Shown here: positions 17,289 to 26,566 of the stretch, piece after piece | How positions within the stretch are numbered: the stretch's first letter is position 1 | Layout of the letters: each line of letters opens with the position of its first letter | NCBI RefSeq assembly: GCF_004341845.1 | Contig: NZ_SLVB01000001.1 | Coordinates: 868,001 to 932,000 of the forward strand | Direction of reading: 5' to 3' | DNA from: Novosphingobium sp. PhB165 | GTDB taxonomy: Bacteria; Pseudomonadota; Alphaproteobacteria; Sphingomonadales; Sphingomonadaceae | DNA: 64,000 nucleotides | Made by a program: the position numbers and the translations under genes | Notes under the pieces: model-generated | The model's input: only the letters and a program-made list of their open reading frames with translations | Told to the model about the DNA's origin: nothing | The model's database searches: none

Positions 17289-18694
17289 TTTCCAGCCAGA
17301 TCCTTGTACATCGACAGGTAATAAGTGATGCCCGGCCGGATATTGAGCAGCGGAATACGCTCATTGAGGCCGTGCGAGAATTCGTCCGAGTCCTTGATCA
17401 TCGAGGCGGCAGCGCCGTAGCTCGGCACGCCGAGCGCACGGTACCACATCGAATCCGACGCACCCGACGCTTGCGAAGGGATCAGCGGTACCGGGCCCCA
17501 GGCCGCTGTCACGGCCTTGCGCGCGGCAGCGACGAAATCGGGTCGCATCGGCGAGGCCGGGGCCATCGTGGAATCGTCGCCCGTCACGTCCGAGAACTTT
17601 GCGGCGGGCATGGCGGCCACTTTCGCCAATTCGGCCATGATCTCTTCCCGCGTGTGCCCCGGGAAGATGCGGCAGTTGATGTTGGCACTCGCCCGCTGCG
17701 GCAGGGCGTTGCGGGCATGACCGCCGGACAGCATGGTAGGCACGCAGGTCGTGCTGACGCGGCCCACGCTGGCGGGATCGGCGCGCAGCACTTCCAGCGC
17801 GGCAGGGTCGTTCGGATTGGCCGCGAAGTCGCGCATCGCCTTGGCCTTCTTCGGATCGGCCTCCAGCTTCGACGCCTCGGTCCAGTAGGCGCGGGTCACG
17901 TCGTTGAGTTCGGGCTTGAACTTGTAGGCGCCGATCCGCACCAGAGCTTCGGAAAGCTGGACGATCGCATTGTCCGGACGCGGGGCCGAACTGTGGCCGC
18001 CGGGATTGGTGACGGTGATCTCGTAATCGATGTAGGTCTTCTCGGCGCCCTGCCAGGTCCAGAACAGCGGCTTGCCGGTCTCTTCGGACAGCGTGCCCGA
18101 AGCCCCATCGACATTGAGCACGAGTTCGGCGTTCTTCAACCGCTCGGCGATCAGCTTGGAGGTCGCCATCGAGGTTTCCTCGTCACCCGAATAGGCGATG
18201 ACGAGCGTGCGCTTCGGTTTGAAACCTTGCTTGCGCAGTTCGATCATCGATTCCATCGCCAGCACCGCTTCGAACTTGGTGTCGCTGGCGCCGCGGCCGT
18301 AGAGGTATCCGTTCTCCACCACCGGGGTGAAGGGATCACGCTCCCAGTCGGCAGGCTTGGCTTCGACCACGTCCATGTGCGCGGAGACGACGAGCGGCTT
18401 CAGTGACGGGTCGCTGCCCTTCCAGATGGCGATGAGATAGGCGGTGTCCTTGTAGGGGACGATATCGATGTCCTTGGCGTCCCAGCCGGCGTCGATCAGG
18501 CGCTGCTTGAACAGGGCAGCGACTTGCGGGGTCTGGTTACCTTCGCCTTCCACGGAGCGCAGGGCGATGGCCTTCTTGGCCATGTCGAGCACATGCGCCT
18601 CGGCATCGGGATAAGCCGTCGGCGCAGCCTGAACGGAAGACGCGGAAAGCACGATGGCGGCGAGCGACGCCGCCGGAAGAAGGATATGCCTCAT
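17285..18694 (-). CDS. exported M20 family metallopeptidase
   Basis: A 469-residue zinc peptidase of the M20/M25/M40 family. A signal peptide (LPAASLAAIVLSASSVQAA) is followed by the di-zinc catalytic domain: VVSAHMDVV, YGRGASDTK, YSGDEETSMA (catalytic Glu pair) and the C-terminal SGASDSMWYRALGVPSYG. The dimerisation insert sits at about 230-360 (ITVTNPGGHSSAPRPDNA). The enzyme is expected to release amino acids from dipeptides or carboxypeptidase substrates in the periplasm. Its stop codon overlaps the GTG start of the amidohydrolase gene, so the two are co-translated. Confidence 0.92.
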   Translation of the reverse strand: MRHILLPAASLAAIVLSASSVQAAPTAYPDAEAHVLDMAKKAIALRSVEGEGNQTPQVAALFKQRLIDAGWDAKDIDIVPYKDTAYLIAIWKGSDPSLKPLVVSAHMDVVEAKPADWERDPFTPVVENGYLYGRGASDTKFEAVLAMESMIELRKQGFKPKRTLVIAYSGDEETSMATSKLIAERLKNAELVLNVDGASGTLSEETGKPLFWTWQGAEKTYIDYEITVTNPGGHSSAPRPDNAIVQLSEALVRIGAYKFKPELNDVTRAYWTEASKLEADPKKAKAMRDFAANPNDPAALEVLRADPASVGRVSTTCVPTMLSGGHARNALPQRASANINCRIFPGHTREEIMAELAKVAAMPAAKFSDVTGDDSTMAPASPMRPDFVAAARKAVTAAWGPVPLIPSQASGASDSMWYRALGVPSYGAAASMIKDSDEFSHGLNERIPLLNIRPGITYYLSMYKDLAGK

Positions 18695-18794
18695 GGAAAT
18701 TGCCCTGCCCTGAAATGCGATTTGCCCGAAGGTTCTGGTTCATCGAAGCCAAAGAGAATCGGCCCCAATGTCAGCACTCTGTCGCATTCGCAGG

Positions 18795-18822
18795 AGCGGC
18801 GCACCTGTTTTGGTGCGCCGCT
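18795..18822. terminator. perfect 11-bp hairpin, possible terminator
   Basis: AGCGGCGCACC, loop TGTTTT, GGTGCGCCGCT. It lies 17 bases downstream of the minus-strand phosphoesterase stop. No U-tract follows the stem in either direction (an A-run follows on the plus strand), so it is either an atypical terminator or an mRNA 3' stabiliser. Confidence 0.45.
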
Positions 18823-18838
18823 AAAAATTCAGGCGCTC

Positions 18839-20524
18839 TCAGGCAATGTCAAGTGCTCCGGTCAGGTCGCCCGGTGCCACGCCGCTGGCCGCGACCATGG
18901 CATCTTCCCGCATTTTCAGGCCGGAAAGCTTCTCCAGTCCAAAGCGGCGGGTGAGGAAGCGAGAGATCGATCCGGTGTCGTAGATCGTATGGTCAACCAC
19001 GCCCTTTTTGGCGTGGGGGGAGACGATCACGGCCGGAATGCGCGTGCCCGGGCCCCAGCGGTCGCCCTTCGGCGGCGCGACATGATCCCACCAGCCGCCG
19101 TTTTCATCGAACGTGATGACGATCAGCATCTTCTCCCACTGCGGGCTGGCACGCAGGGCATCGACCACGGCGGCGATATGCCGGTCACCCGAATCGATGT
19201 CTGAGTAGCCCGCATGCATGTTGAGGTTGCCCTGCGGCTTGTAATAGCTGACCGCCGGAAGCTTGCCCGCCCCGGCGTCCGCCAGAAAGCGGTTGGTGCG
19301 CGCGGTGTCGCCCTCGCCGCCGTCGCGCAGATGCCGCGCGCGGTCGGCCGTGCCGGGGGCGAAGCGGCCGTAGTAGTTGAACGGCTGGTGATGCGGCTGG
19401 AAATTGGGGCGCGAAGGGAACGAGGCGTCGTTCATCTTTCCCTCAAGCGCCGTATTCCACCCGCCAGCATACCATGCCCATTCAACGCCCTTGGCCGAAA
19501 GCATGTCGCCGATCGTCTTGTGCTGCTGCGGTACCAGCGTGTTGGCGCTGGCGGCATTGGCGAAACCGGGCTTGTCCGGGTCCAATTCGTAGGTCGGCGC
19601 ATAGGGCGGCAGCATCGTGTTGACCGCCCAGAAGTCGGGCGAGAGCGTGCTCGGCCCGAACACCGCCGGCCCGTCCAGAGCGCTCGGCGCAGTCTTGGGA
19701 TCGAGCTTGAGGCGGGTACCCTTGGGATCGTCCCCTTCCAGATGCGCGATGCGCTTGGCGGCCGGACTTTTGTCGGCGTCCGGATAGAACGGCGGCTGCG
19801 CGCAGATCAGGTACTGGTGGTTGAGGAACGATCCACCGAACGCGCCCATGAAGAAGTTGTCGCAGAGCGTGAACTCACGCGCGAGCTGCCAGAGGCGAAG
19901 CTGCGCGCGGGTGTCGCCATAGTGCCCCATGACGAGCGCGCCGCTGTCACCAAAGGCAACGAAATGGTCATTGGCGCCGCCGTTGATCTGCATCTGGTTG
20001 TGGTAGAACGCATGGACGAGGTCCCGCGTCACCAGCCCGTGCGGGAGCGGATCGCCGTCGGGCGTCTTGAGCGCGAAGGCGCCATTGGGGATCGGCCCGA
20101 GATCGTCGGGCCCGATCTGGTATTCGGCGTGCTGGACCACCTGCTTCGACGGCACCAGACCTTCCCAGACTTTCGGCAGCCGCTCCAGCACCTTGCCGTC
20201 ACGGTCCCGCTGGCGGGTGCGTTCGGGCGGAACCGAGGCAAGCGGCTGCTCCAGCCCGGGGAAGTCCGCGAAGAGGTTGTTGAAACTGCGGTTCTCCGCG
20301 AAGATCACCACCACCGTATCGATCGCCTCACGCAGCTTCGCATCGCTGACCGGGCGCGAGGAGGACGCCTTCGCGGGCCGGGCCTCGGCGCTTTCGGTAG
20401 GCGCGCCTGCAACGGCAACCGCCCCGATTGCGGCGGCAAGACCGCCCAGGAAATCGCGGCGGTCGGGATTGCCGGACATGGCTTCGCCGGAACCGGAGGT
20501 GGGATCGGAATCAGAATCGGACAT
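18839..20524 (-). CDS. TAT-exported phosphoesterase (AcpA/phospholipase C family)
   Basis: A 561-residue enzyme of the phosphoesterase family that includes AcpA acid phosphatase and non-specific phospholipase C. The N-terminus carries a twin-arginine signal (NPDRRDFLGGLAAAIGAVAVAG, Arg22-Arg23). The catalytic block is VVVIFAENRSFNNLFADFPG, with further family motifs FGGSFLNHQYLICAQPP, VSYYKPQGNLNMHAGY and ITFDENGGWWDHVAPPKG. The last holds the metal-binding Asp/His residues. It should release phosphate from organic phosphates or phospholipids in the periplasm. A PhoD-type phosphatase lies immediately upstream on the same strand, 108 bases away. An internal Met16 is an alternative start. Confidence 0.9.
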   Translation of the reverse strand: MSDSDSDPTSGSGEAMSGNPDRRDFLGGLAAAIGAVAVAGAPTESAEARPAKASSSRPVSDAKLREAIDTVVVIFAENRSFNNLFADFPGLEQPLASVPPERTRQRDRDGKVLERLPKVWEGLVPSKQVVQHAEYQIGPDDLGPIPNGAFALKTPDGDPLPHGLVTRDLVHAFYHNQMQINGGANDHFVAFGDSGALVMGHYGDTRAQLRLWQLAREFTLCDNFFMGAFGGSFLNHQYLICAQPPFYPDADKSPAAKRIAHLEGDDPKGTRLKLDPKTAPSALDGPAVFGPSTLSPDFWAVNTMLPPYAPTYELDPDKPGFANAASANTLVPQQHKTIGDMLSAKGVEWAWYAGGWNTALEGKMNDASFPSRPNFQPHHQPFNYYGRFAPGTADRARHLRDGGEGDTARTNRFLADAGAGKLPAVSYYKPQGNLNMHAGYSDIDSGDRHIAAVVDALRASPQWEKMLIVITFDENGGWWDHVAPPKGDRWGPGTRIPAVIVSPHAKKGVVDHTIYDTGSISRFLTRRFGLEKLSGLKMREDAMVAASGVAPGDLTGALDIA

Positions 20525-20632
20525 GGGCGGGGGGAATCCTTGCGGAATTAGGAAACCGGCACTCTCTGCGGCGGCGACGCCCCTTGCGTCAACCGTTCCG
20601 AACCCGGTTTGGCGCGGGTTCAGGGATAGATC

Positions 20633-22249
20633 TCAGGTCTTTGTGAAGACCCGATCGCCCCACTTCACCGCCAGTGTGGTGCTGTCCGTATTGGCGGTGG
20701 TACGCTCGGCAATGGTGGACATGAAGTGCCAGGTGCCGCGCACCTGATCGGGCCGCACGTCGAGCGAGACATAGCCCCGGCGCTTGACATCGGCGAAGAC
20801 CAGTTCGGGATTGGCTCCGCGCAACACGGCGGACAGCGCGTCCGGCTTGGCCAGTGGCAGGTATTCCTCATAGCCCGGCGAGGTGACCGACTGCCCTGCA
20901 TATTCCACGCCGACCGCCGCGCCCCCGCTCGAAAGCTCGTTGCCCCAGGCATTGTGACTGTCGCCCGAAAGCACGACGAGGTTGCAGTCCGCCTCCCGCG
21001 CCGCCTTGAGCAGGCGTTCACGCGCAGCCGGGTAGCCGTCCCACGAATCCATGTTGAACGGCAGCCCTACTTTCGCGGCGGCCGAAATTGCCATGAGCTG
21101 GCGGCGAATCCTGGCATCGCCCTTGGCGGGAACGAAATCAGCCAGCGCCTGAGGCGCCTTGAGCATGCCCATGACGATTTGCTGGGCAAGGATCTGCCAT
21201 CGTGTCCCGGCCTTGGTCGATGCGGCAAAGCTCTTGTAGAGCCAGTCCTCCTGCGCGGCGCCCATCAGGGTGCGGTCGGCCGACAGCCACGGCCCATCAC
21301 GGAAAGCGAGCAGCGCCTTGCCGACATCCCCACCCTTGAAGGCCGAGCCGAGATCGAGTTGCTTCATCCGCTGCGTCACCCGCGTCTCGGGACGGAAGAT
21401 CGTTGCCAGCGAGCCGATCTGATAGCTGCCCCAGTCGGCATCGGAAACCGGCAGCCACTCGCGATAAGCCTTCTCGGCCGCTGCCTTGCGCACGGCCCAC
21501 GAGCCCTCCGTTTTGGGCTGATGGTTCTCCGCGCCGTCCTTGTAGGCATCGTTGGCGAATTCGTGATCGTCCCACTGCGCGATCATCGGGAGGCGTCGAT
21601 GCAGTGCCCGCAAATCGGGGTCGAGGCGATAGCTCGCATAGCGCAGGCGATAGTCGGCCAGCGTGACGATCTCGTTCGCCGGTTCGATCGGGCGGCCCGC
21701 CATGGGATGATCGGGATATTCGCCGATCTTGTACTCGTAGATATAGTCGCCGACGTGGACGATCAGGTCGAGATCGTCGCGCTCGGCGGCATGGGCATAG
21801 GCGTTGAACCAGCCGAACGGCATGTTCGAGCAGGAGAACAAGCCGATGCCGAAGCGATCGACCTCGCCCACCGGCAAAGTGCGCGTGCGACCAACCTCGC
21901 TCATCGTGCCGTCTGGGGCGATGAAGCGGTAGAAGTACCACTTGCCCGGCTGGAGCCCCGCCACGACCAGCTTGGCGCAGTTGTCGCGGGCGGGCGAGGC
22001 CACGACGTCACCTCCGCTGGCGACTTTACGGAAGGCGTCGTCTTCCGCCACCTCGCAGCGCAGTTTCGTCTCCCCGCTGCCGACATAGCGCGTCCACAGC
22101 AGGACCGAGTCCGCCGCCGGTTCGCCGCTGGCGACACCATGCGTGAAACCGCGCGCGGTGAGCACTTGCGCAAGACCCGGTGTAGAAAGCGCGGCAAGGC
22201 CAAGAGCGCCTGCCTTGATCAGCAGGCGGCGGTCGAGAGCGAGCGTCAT
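20633..22249 (-). CDS. phoD: PhoD-type alkaline phosphatase
   Basis: A 538-residue metallophosphatase of the PhoD family, which uses iron and calcium and hydrolyses phosphomono- and diesters. The export signal (LDRRLLIKAGALGLAALSTPG) has an Arg-Arg pair and is TAT-like. The N-terminal fibronectin-like domain (TARGFTHGVASGEPAADSVLLWTRY) is typical. Metal ligands are visible in FSCSNMPFGWF, HVGDYIYEY, AQWDDHEFANDAY and VVLSGDSHNAWGNEL. The start has AGGACC 6 bases upstream. The TonB-dependent receptor gene ends 26 bases before the start, so receptor and phosphatase are probably one transcript, making this phosphatase part of the iron-linked unit. Confidence 0.92.
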   Translation of the reverse strand: MTLALDRRLLIKAGALGLAALSTPGLAQVLTARGFTHGVASGEPAADSVLLWTRYVGSGETKLRCEVAEDDAFRKVASGGDVVASPARDNCAKLVVAGLQPGKWYFYRFIAPDGTMSEVGRTRTLPVGEVDRFGIGLFSCSNMPFGWFNAYAHAAERDDLDLIVHVGDYIYEYKIGEYPDHPMAGRPIEPANEIVTLADYRLRYASYRLDPDLRALHRRLPMIAQWDDHEFANDAYKDGAENHQPKTEGSWAVRKAAAEKAYREWLPVSDADWGSYQIGSLATIFRPETRVTQRMKQLDLGSAFKGGDVGKALLAFRDGPWLSADRTLMGAAQEDWLYKSFAASTKAGTRWQILAQQIVMGMLKAPQALADFVPAKGDARIRRQLMAISAAAKVGLPFNMDSWDGYPAARERLLKAAREADCNLVVLSGDSHNAWGNELSSGGAAVGVEYAGQSVTSPGYEEYLPLAKPDALSAVLRGANPELVFADVKRRGYVSLDVRPDQVRGTWHFMSTIAERTTANTDSTTLAVKWGDRVFTKT

Positions 22250-22275
22250 GGGTCCTGTTTCCCGTTTACGAAGGT

Positions 22276-24579
22276 TCAGTAACGCACAGTCAGTTCGATG
22301 CCGTAAGTACGCGGCTCTGCGGGAATGAAGGTCGGGTGCCCGAACGAGCCGCCTGTATTTCCCGCGTCCAATAGGTACTTCTCGTTACCGAGATTGCGTG
22401 CATAGCCGGCCACTTGCAAGCGATTGTCCATGAACGAGACGCCGCCGCGTACGTTGACCAGCGTTACCGCGTCTTGGCTGATCGCTTCGCTGTTCGGGAC
22501 TTCGAAGTAGATCTTGCTGCGATAGGTCACGCTGGGCGTCAGGAACACGCTGGTGTTCTGGGTGACGGGGACATTGAGATTGAGGCCCGCCGCCCACTGC
22601 CACTTGGGCTGGAGGCGGAACTGGTTACCGGCGTAGATGCCGTTGGCTTCCTTGTCGTCGATGCCGCCGCTGATGAAGCCGACGTTGCTGAACGCGCTCA
22701 GCCAGTCAGTGAACTTCGCTTCCAGTTCGGCCTCGACGCCGATGTTGGTGGCCGAACCGGCGCTTTCGGTGCGGGCGACGCCGGTCGTGGCATCGATCAC
22801 GTCGACCTGGAAATTGCTGTAATCGTCATAATAGACGCCCAGCGAGCCCGAGAAGATGCCCGCCGAGCCCTTGATGCCGACTTCGTAGTTCCAGACCGTC
22901 TCGGCCTCGATCAGGTTCAGATCCTCGACGGGCCCGGTAGCGGCTGAAAGCTGCACCACCGGCGAACGGCGCCCCTCCGAAATCGTCGCGTAGAGATTGA
23001 CGTTGGAGTTGAGGTGCCAGAGCGCGTTGAAACGCGGCAGCACGGCGGCATAGGAGCGCTGCGCATAGAACGTCTGCCCGCCGGTATCGACCAGCGGCAG
23101 CAGCGGCTGGCCGTATAGCGGCGCCGCAGGTTGGTTGGCGGCATAGCCCGAGCGGCGCTTCTCGATCAGCACGCGCGCGCCGGCCGTGAGTTCGACGGCT
23201 GGAACCGGTTTGAATGCGACATCGCCGAACATCGACCACGACTGGTTGCGGCCCTTGTTCTCGTACCAACTCGAATAGGGCAGCTGCCTGACCAGTCCCC
23301 GGCTGGCAAGATAGGTGGCCGCCGATGCTGTAACCGTGTTGTTCGCCGAGACGCAGCCAAGGCCCGGAATAATGTTCGCGGTGCACTGCAGATAGGTGCC
23401 GACTTCCGAGGAGAACGGCACGTACTGATAGCTGTCCTCGATGAAATAGTTCCACCCGAACGAGGCGCGCCACTGGTCGTCGCTATAGGTAAAGCGGCTC
23501 TCGTGGCTCGCCTGCCAGCCCTTGGCGTGTTCGGCGAACTCAAGATACCAGGCGGCCGAGCCATCGGCATCGAAGACTTCCAGCGCATCGAAGTGGCGGT
23601 AGCCGTTGACGGTGGTGAAGTTCCAGCCGTCCGCGAAGTCCCAGCTTGCGGTGAGGTTCGCATCGTAGACGTCGCGGTGGAGGCCCAGCTTGTCGCTGCC
23701 CAGCACTTCGGCCGAATAGCGCGAGCCGCCGAGATAGGCCGGGCCGTACAGTCCGTCGACCGAAGTCGAGCCGAGGTCCTTCGACAGGAAGGGCGTGCCC
23801 GAATTGCGCTGGCGATCGTACGTGAGGATCAGATCGGCGGTGAAGTCGCTGGTCGGCGTGAAGCGCAGCGATCCGCGCAGGCCGAGTTGATCCTGCGCAT
23901 AGAGATCGTCCTGATCGGGCGCGAGGTTCTTCACATAGCCATCACGCTTCTTCCACTGCCAGGCGATACGCCCGGCAAGGACGTCGTTGCCGGCATTGAC
24001 GAAGCCTTCCAGCCGGTAGGCATCGAGGTTGCCGTAAGCGCCGGTAACTTGCGCCGAGAGGCCCGGCTGGGGCCTGGCCGAAACAAGGCTGATCGCGCCG
24101 ATGGCGGCGGCAGTGCCGAACAGCGTTGCCTGCGGGCCCTTGACCACTTCGATGCGGTCGAGATCGAAGTTCCCTTGATAGGCCCCGCGCGAGCGCGAGA
24201 TGTCGATGCCGTTATAATAGAGCGTGACGCGCGGCCCCTCCTGCGCCGAACCACTGTCCGAAGTGATGCCGCGAATCACGAAGCCGGGATTGTTGGCGCT
24301 CTGGATCTGGATGTTGAGGCCGGGAACATAGGCCGAAAGCTCGCCCATATCGGTAACGCCCAGTTGGCGCATGCGCTCGCCGGTGATGGCCGAAAGCGTG
24401 ATCGGCACGTCGACTGCCCGCTGGGCGATCTTTTGCGCGGTAACAACGATCTGGTTGGAATTGGACGTATCGGAGGAGCTATTCGCGGCTGCATCAGCCT
24501 CTTCGGCAAAGGCCGTTTCCGGCGTACCGGCAAGCGCCGTGCCGGCCATCAGAGCTGCGATGCAAGCTGCGAATTTCAT
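22276..24579 (-). CDS. TonB-dependent receptor
   Basis: A 767-residue outer-membrane receptor from the ATG at 24579, which begins a clean signal peptide (KFAACIAALMAGTALAG). The TonB-box-like NQIVVTAQK precedes a plug domain (VPGLNIQIQSANNPGFVIRG ... DRIEVVKGPQATLFG), followed by the 22-strand beta-barrel ending in an aromatic residue (TVRY). The phoD-type gene follows 26 bases downstream. A Fur-like box lies about 160 bases upstream, facing the divergent IroE-type gene, so an iron-chelate substrate is likely, although the phosphatase partner leaves an organic phosphate-iron complex possible. Substrate assignment is inference. Confidence 0.92.
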   Translation of the reverse strand: MKFAACIAALMAGTALAGTPETAFAEEADAAANSSSDTSNSNQIVVTAQKIAQRAVDVPITLSAITGERMRQLGVTDMGELSAYVPGLNIQIQSANNPGFVIRGITSDSGSAQEGPRVTLYYNGIDISRSRGAYQGNFDLDRIEVVKGPQATLFGTAAAIGAISLVSARPQPGLSAQVTGAYGNLDAYRLEGFVNAGNDVLAGRIAWQWKKRDGYVKNLAPDQDDLYAQDQLGLRGSLRFTPTSDFTADLILTYDRQRNSGTPFLSKDLGSTSVDGLYGPAYLGGSRYSAEVLGSDKLGLHRDVYDANLTASWDFADGWNFTTVNGYRHFDALEVFDADGSAAWYLEFAEHAKGWQASHESRFTYSDDQWRASFGWNYFIEDSYQYVPFSSEVGTYLQCTANIIPGLGCVSANNTVTASAATYLASRGLVRQLPYSSWYENKGRNQSWSMFGDVAFKPVPAVELTAGARVLIEKRRSGYAANQPAAPLYGQPLLPLVDTGGQTFYAQRSYAAVLPRFNALWHLNSNVNLYATISEGRRSPVVQLSAATGPVEDLNLIEAETVWNYEVGIKGSAGIFSGSLGVYYDDYSNFQVDVIDATTGVARTESAGSATNIGVEAELEAKFTDWLSAFSNVGFISGGIDDKEANGIYAGNQFRLQPKWQWAAGLNLNVPVTQNTSVFLTPSVTYRSKIYFEVPNSEAISQDAVTLVNVRGGVSFMDNRLQVAGYARNLGNEKYLLDAGNTGGSFGHPTFIPAEPRTYGIELTVRY

Positions 24580-24739
24580 TACCGTTTCCCTGTGCCCCAT
24601 TCTGTCGTTGCCCCCGGCGTTAGCGGCTGGAAATGAAGCTTCAATGGCGATCTGCCATGCAGAGTGGATCGCGCACCTATGGTGCACGATCCCGATTGCT
24701 GCCGATCTGCGCCTCCTTTCGCGCACAAGACTTGTAATT

Positions 24740-24758
24740 GCGAGTGATTATCATTAGC
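24740..24758. promoter_or_regulatory. Fur-like box between receptor and hydrolase genes
   Basis: The 19-bp sequence matches the classical Fur palindrome GATAATGATAATCATTATC at 14 to 15 positions depending on strand, with an exact TGAT(A/T)ATCA core. It sits in the 295-base region between the TonB receptor start (24579) and the hydrolase start (24875), where it could control both. No other strong signal was seen in this region. Confidence 0.6.
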
Positions 24759-24874
24759 GAATGAGGCGACATCGCAACCCGGGAGAGAATCGTGAGCAAG
24801 CCGCCTGCCGCCATGGCCGTTCTCGCCGCGGGGTGATCGTCCGCCTCGATATCCGCTGGTCAAGGAGCCCCAGC

Positions 24875-25687
24875 ATGCAGCCTATCCTGGGTATCTCAGC
24901 CTTGCTCTCGATGCTTTCTGCGGATCCGTTCGACGCGGCACCGTGGGCTCTGCCGCGTTCGGATATGCAGGAAATTCCTGCCCCCGACGGCCACCTCTAC
25001 CGCATTCTGGTCTCGTGGCCCGAAGGTGAGCCGCCCGCACAAGGCTGGCCCGTGCTCTGGCTGCTTGGTGGCGAGGACGATTTCGCGATTGCCACAATGA
25101 CTGCCCGCCGTCTCGCGCGGAGCGAGGGCATCGCGGAAGGCGTGATCGTCACCATCGAATCCGGCTCTCTGGAGCGCCGCATCGCCGATTACACCCCTGC
25201 GGTGCCGGGCTATGCGATCCCCAAGGGCTTTCCCGCTAGCGGCGTCCCAACCGGTGGCGCGGAGCGTTTCCTCGATCTAATCGAAGAGACGTTCCGCCCA
25301 CTGGTCGAGGGACGCTGGCACCTCGATCCCGCGCAGCAAACGCTTGCCGGGCACAACTTCGGCGGCCTGCTGGCGCTGCACAGCCTGTTTACGAGACGCT
25401 GCTATTCGACAATCGTCGCGGTGAACCCGTCGCTCTGGTTCGGCGGCGGCATGCTGGAGGCGCAGGAGCGCAAGGCCGATCCCACGCTGAAGGCTCGCCT
25501 GTTGATCGCCAGCGGCACTGCCGAACGCGGTCCTGACGGATGCAGCGGCGCCGCGGGGGAGGCGCTGGTCGCTCGCTGGCAGAACCGCGGGGCACAGGCC
25601 CGATATCTGGCACTTCGCGGCCGGGGCCACGGCTCCCCCATGTTCGCGGCGATGACCGCAACGGTCGCCACGGCCTTTGCCGGCTGA
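24875..25687 (+). CDS. IroE/Fes-like esterase with Asn at the nucleophile position
   Basis: A 270-residue alpha/beta hydrolase of the IroE/BesA (putative esterase) type that hydrolyses ferric tri-catecholate siderophores. The ATG at 24875 has AAGGAG 7 bases upstream. Family landmarks are WPVLWLLGGEDDF, the RRIADYTPAVPG segment, VNPSLWFGG and a C-terminal histidine in RGRGHGSPM (His252). The nucleophile elbow, normally GHSxGG, reads GHNFGG: residue 161 is Asn (codon AAC at 25355-25357), one base change from Ser (AGC). The protein is therefore predicted to lack normal esterase chemistry unless the base is an error. It is divergent from the receptor across the Fur-like box. Confidence 0.8.
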   Translation: MQPILGISALLSMLSADPFDAAPWALPRSDMQEIPAPDGHLYRILVSWPEGEPPAQGWPVLWLLGGEDDFAIATMTARRLARSEGIAEGVIVTIESGSLERRIADYTPAVPGYAIPKGFPASGVPTGGAERFLDLIEETFRPLVEGRWHLDPAQQTLAGHNFGGLLALHSLFTRRCYSTIVAVNPSLWFGGGMLEAQERKADPTLKARLLIASGTAERGPDGCSGAAGEALVARWQNRGAQARYLALRGRGHGSPMFAAMTATVATAFAG

Positions 25688-25767
25688 CGCTGTAACGCCT
25701 GAAGATCCCCGTACATCGAGGCTGCTGATCGCCGCTCCGTTTGGCAAGCGGCGAAGGTTGTTGTATG

Positions 25768-25782
25768 GAACATATAGAGAAC
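25768..25782. promoter_or_regulatory. LexA (SOS) box of imuA-imuB-dnaE2
   Basis: GAAC-ATATAGA-GAAC, an exact match to the alphaproteobacterial SOS box (direct repeat GAAC-N7-GAAC). It lies 20 bases upstream of the imuA ATG, where LexA would block transcription of the mutagenesis cassette. Confidence 0.9.
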
Positions 25783-25801
25783 ATATCAGGCGATTCGGAG
25801 T

Positions 25802-26566
25802 ATGGCCGACAAGGTCTTCAAATTGACGGGAAGCGCGGCCGAGCGCCTCGCACAGGCGGCCGGTAGCGAACTACCCGCGCTCGAATGCGGGCGCCTGCAC
25901 GAAATCCACGCGAGCGCAGACGATCGCGCCGCCGCTTTTGCCTTTGCCCTGTGCGGAAGCGACCTCAGGGGTGAGCCCGGCAAACCCGGCGCGGCGGTGT
26001 TCGTGCAAATGGCCCGGGCACCCGGCCGGGCGATCCCCGCTGGAGACGGACTGGCGCTGCTCGGCGTGCCCCCTGCCCGGCTGCTCTTTGTGGAGACCGA
26101 AAACGAACTCGACCTCCTGCGCGCGGGTCTCGAAGCGGCGCGCTGCCCGGGCGTGGAACTCGTCCTGCTGGACACGCGCGGATCTTTCGCGAAGTACGAC
26201 CTGACCGCCAGCAGAAGGCTGGCTCTGGCGGCCGAACAATCGCGCTGCCGGGTCATCGTGCTGCGTCAGGATGCCGAACCACGCCCCAGCGCCGCGCAGA
26301 CACGCTGGGCCATATCCAGTGCGCCTTCCCACGCCCTCGAAGCCAATGCCCCGGGATCGCCCGCAATGGAGGCGACCCTGCTGCGCTGGCGCAATGGCCC
26401 CGCAGGCCGCCGGTGGCGGCTGGAATGGGATGGGGATCATGGAACATTCCGCGATGCGACTGACGACACAACCCACCGGGCGCCGCTGCCTGGCACTGTG
26501 GTTCCCCTATTTGGCATGCGAGAGAGTGCGGAAGGTGGCGGGCCCGAGCATACCCGCGCCGCCTGA
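25802..26566 (+). CDS. imuA: ImuA SOS mutagenesis protein
   Basis: A 254-residue protein matching ImuA, the RecA-like but non-catalytic first member of the imuA-imuB-dnaE2 cassette. It opens with the family pattern of a short helix followed by LECGRLHEIHA, then AGDGLALLGVPPARLLFVETENELDLL and VELVLLDTRG; no intact Walker A is present. It ends WRLEWDGDHGTFRD plus a tail. The gene begins 20 bases after the LexA box. Its last 128 bases are overlapped by imuB, an unusually long overlap. ImuA is thought to help assemble the translesion complex at damage. Confidence 0.88.
   Translation: MADKVFKLTGSAAERLAQAAGSELPALECGRLHEIHASADDRAAAFAFALCGSDLRGEPGKPGAAVFVQMARAPGRAIPAGDGLALLGVPPARLLFVETENELDLLRAGLEAARCPGVELVLLDTRGSFAKYDLTASRRLALAAEQSRCRVIVLRQDAEPRPSAAQTRWAISSAPSHALEANAPGSPAMEATLLRWRNGPAGRRWRLEWDGDHGTFRDATDDTTHRAPLPGTVVPLFGMRESAEGGGPEHTRAA

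Noticed and set aside
24580..24874. Search for a Pho box upstream of the receptor-phoD unit
   Set aside because: No CTGTCAT-type direct repeat was seen; the only convincing site is the Fur-like box.
26430..26454. imuB starting only after the end of imuA
   Set aside because: The conserved CLALWFPYLACERV opening lies inside the imuA overlap, so imuB must start before 26566.
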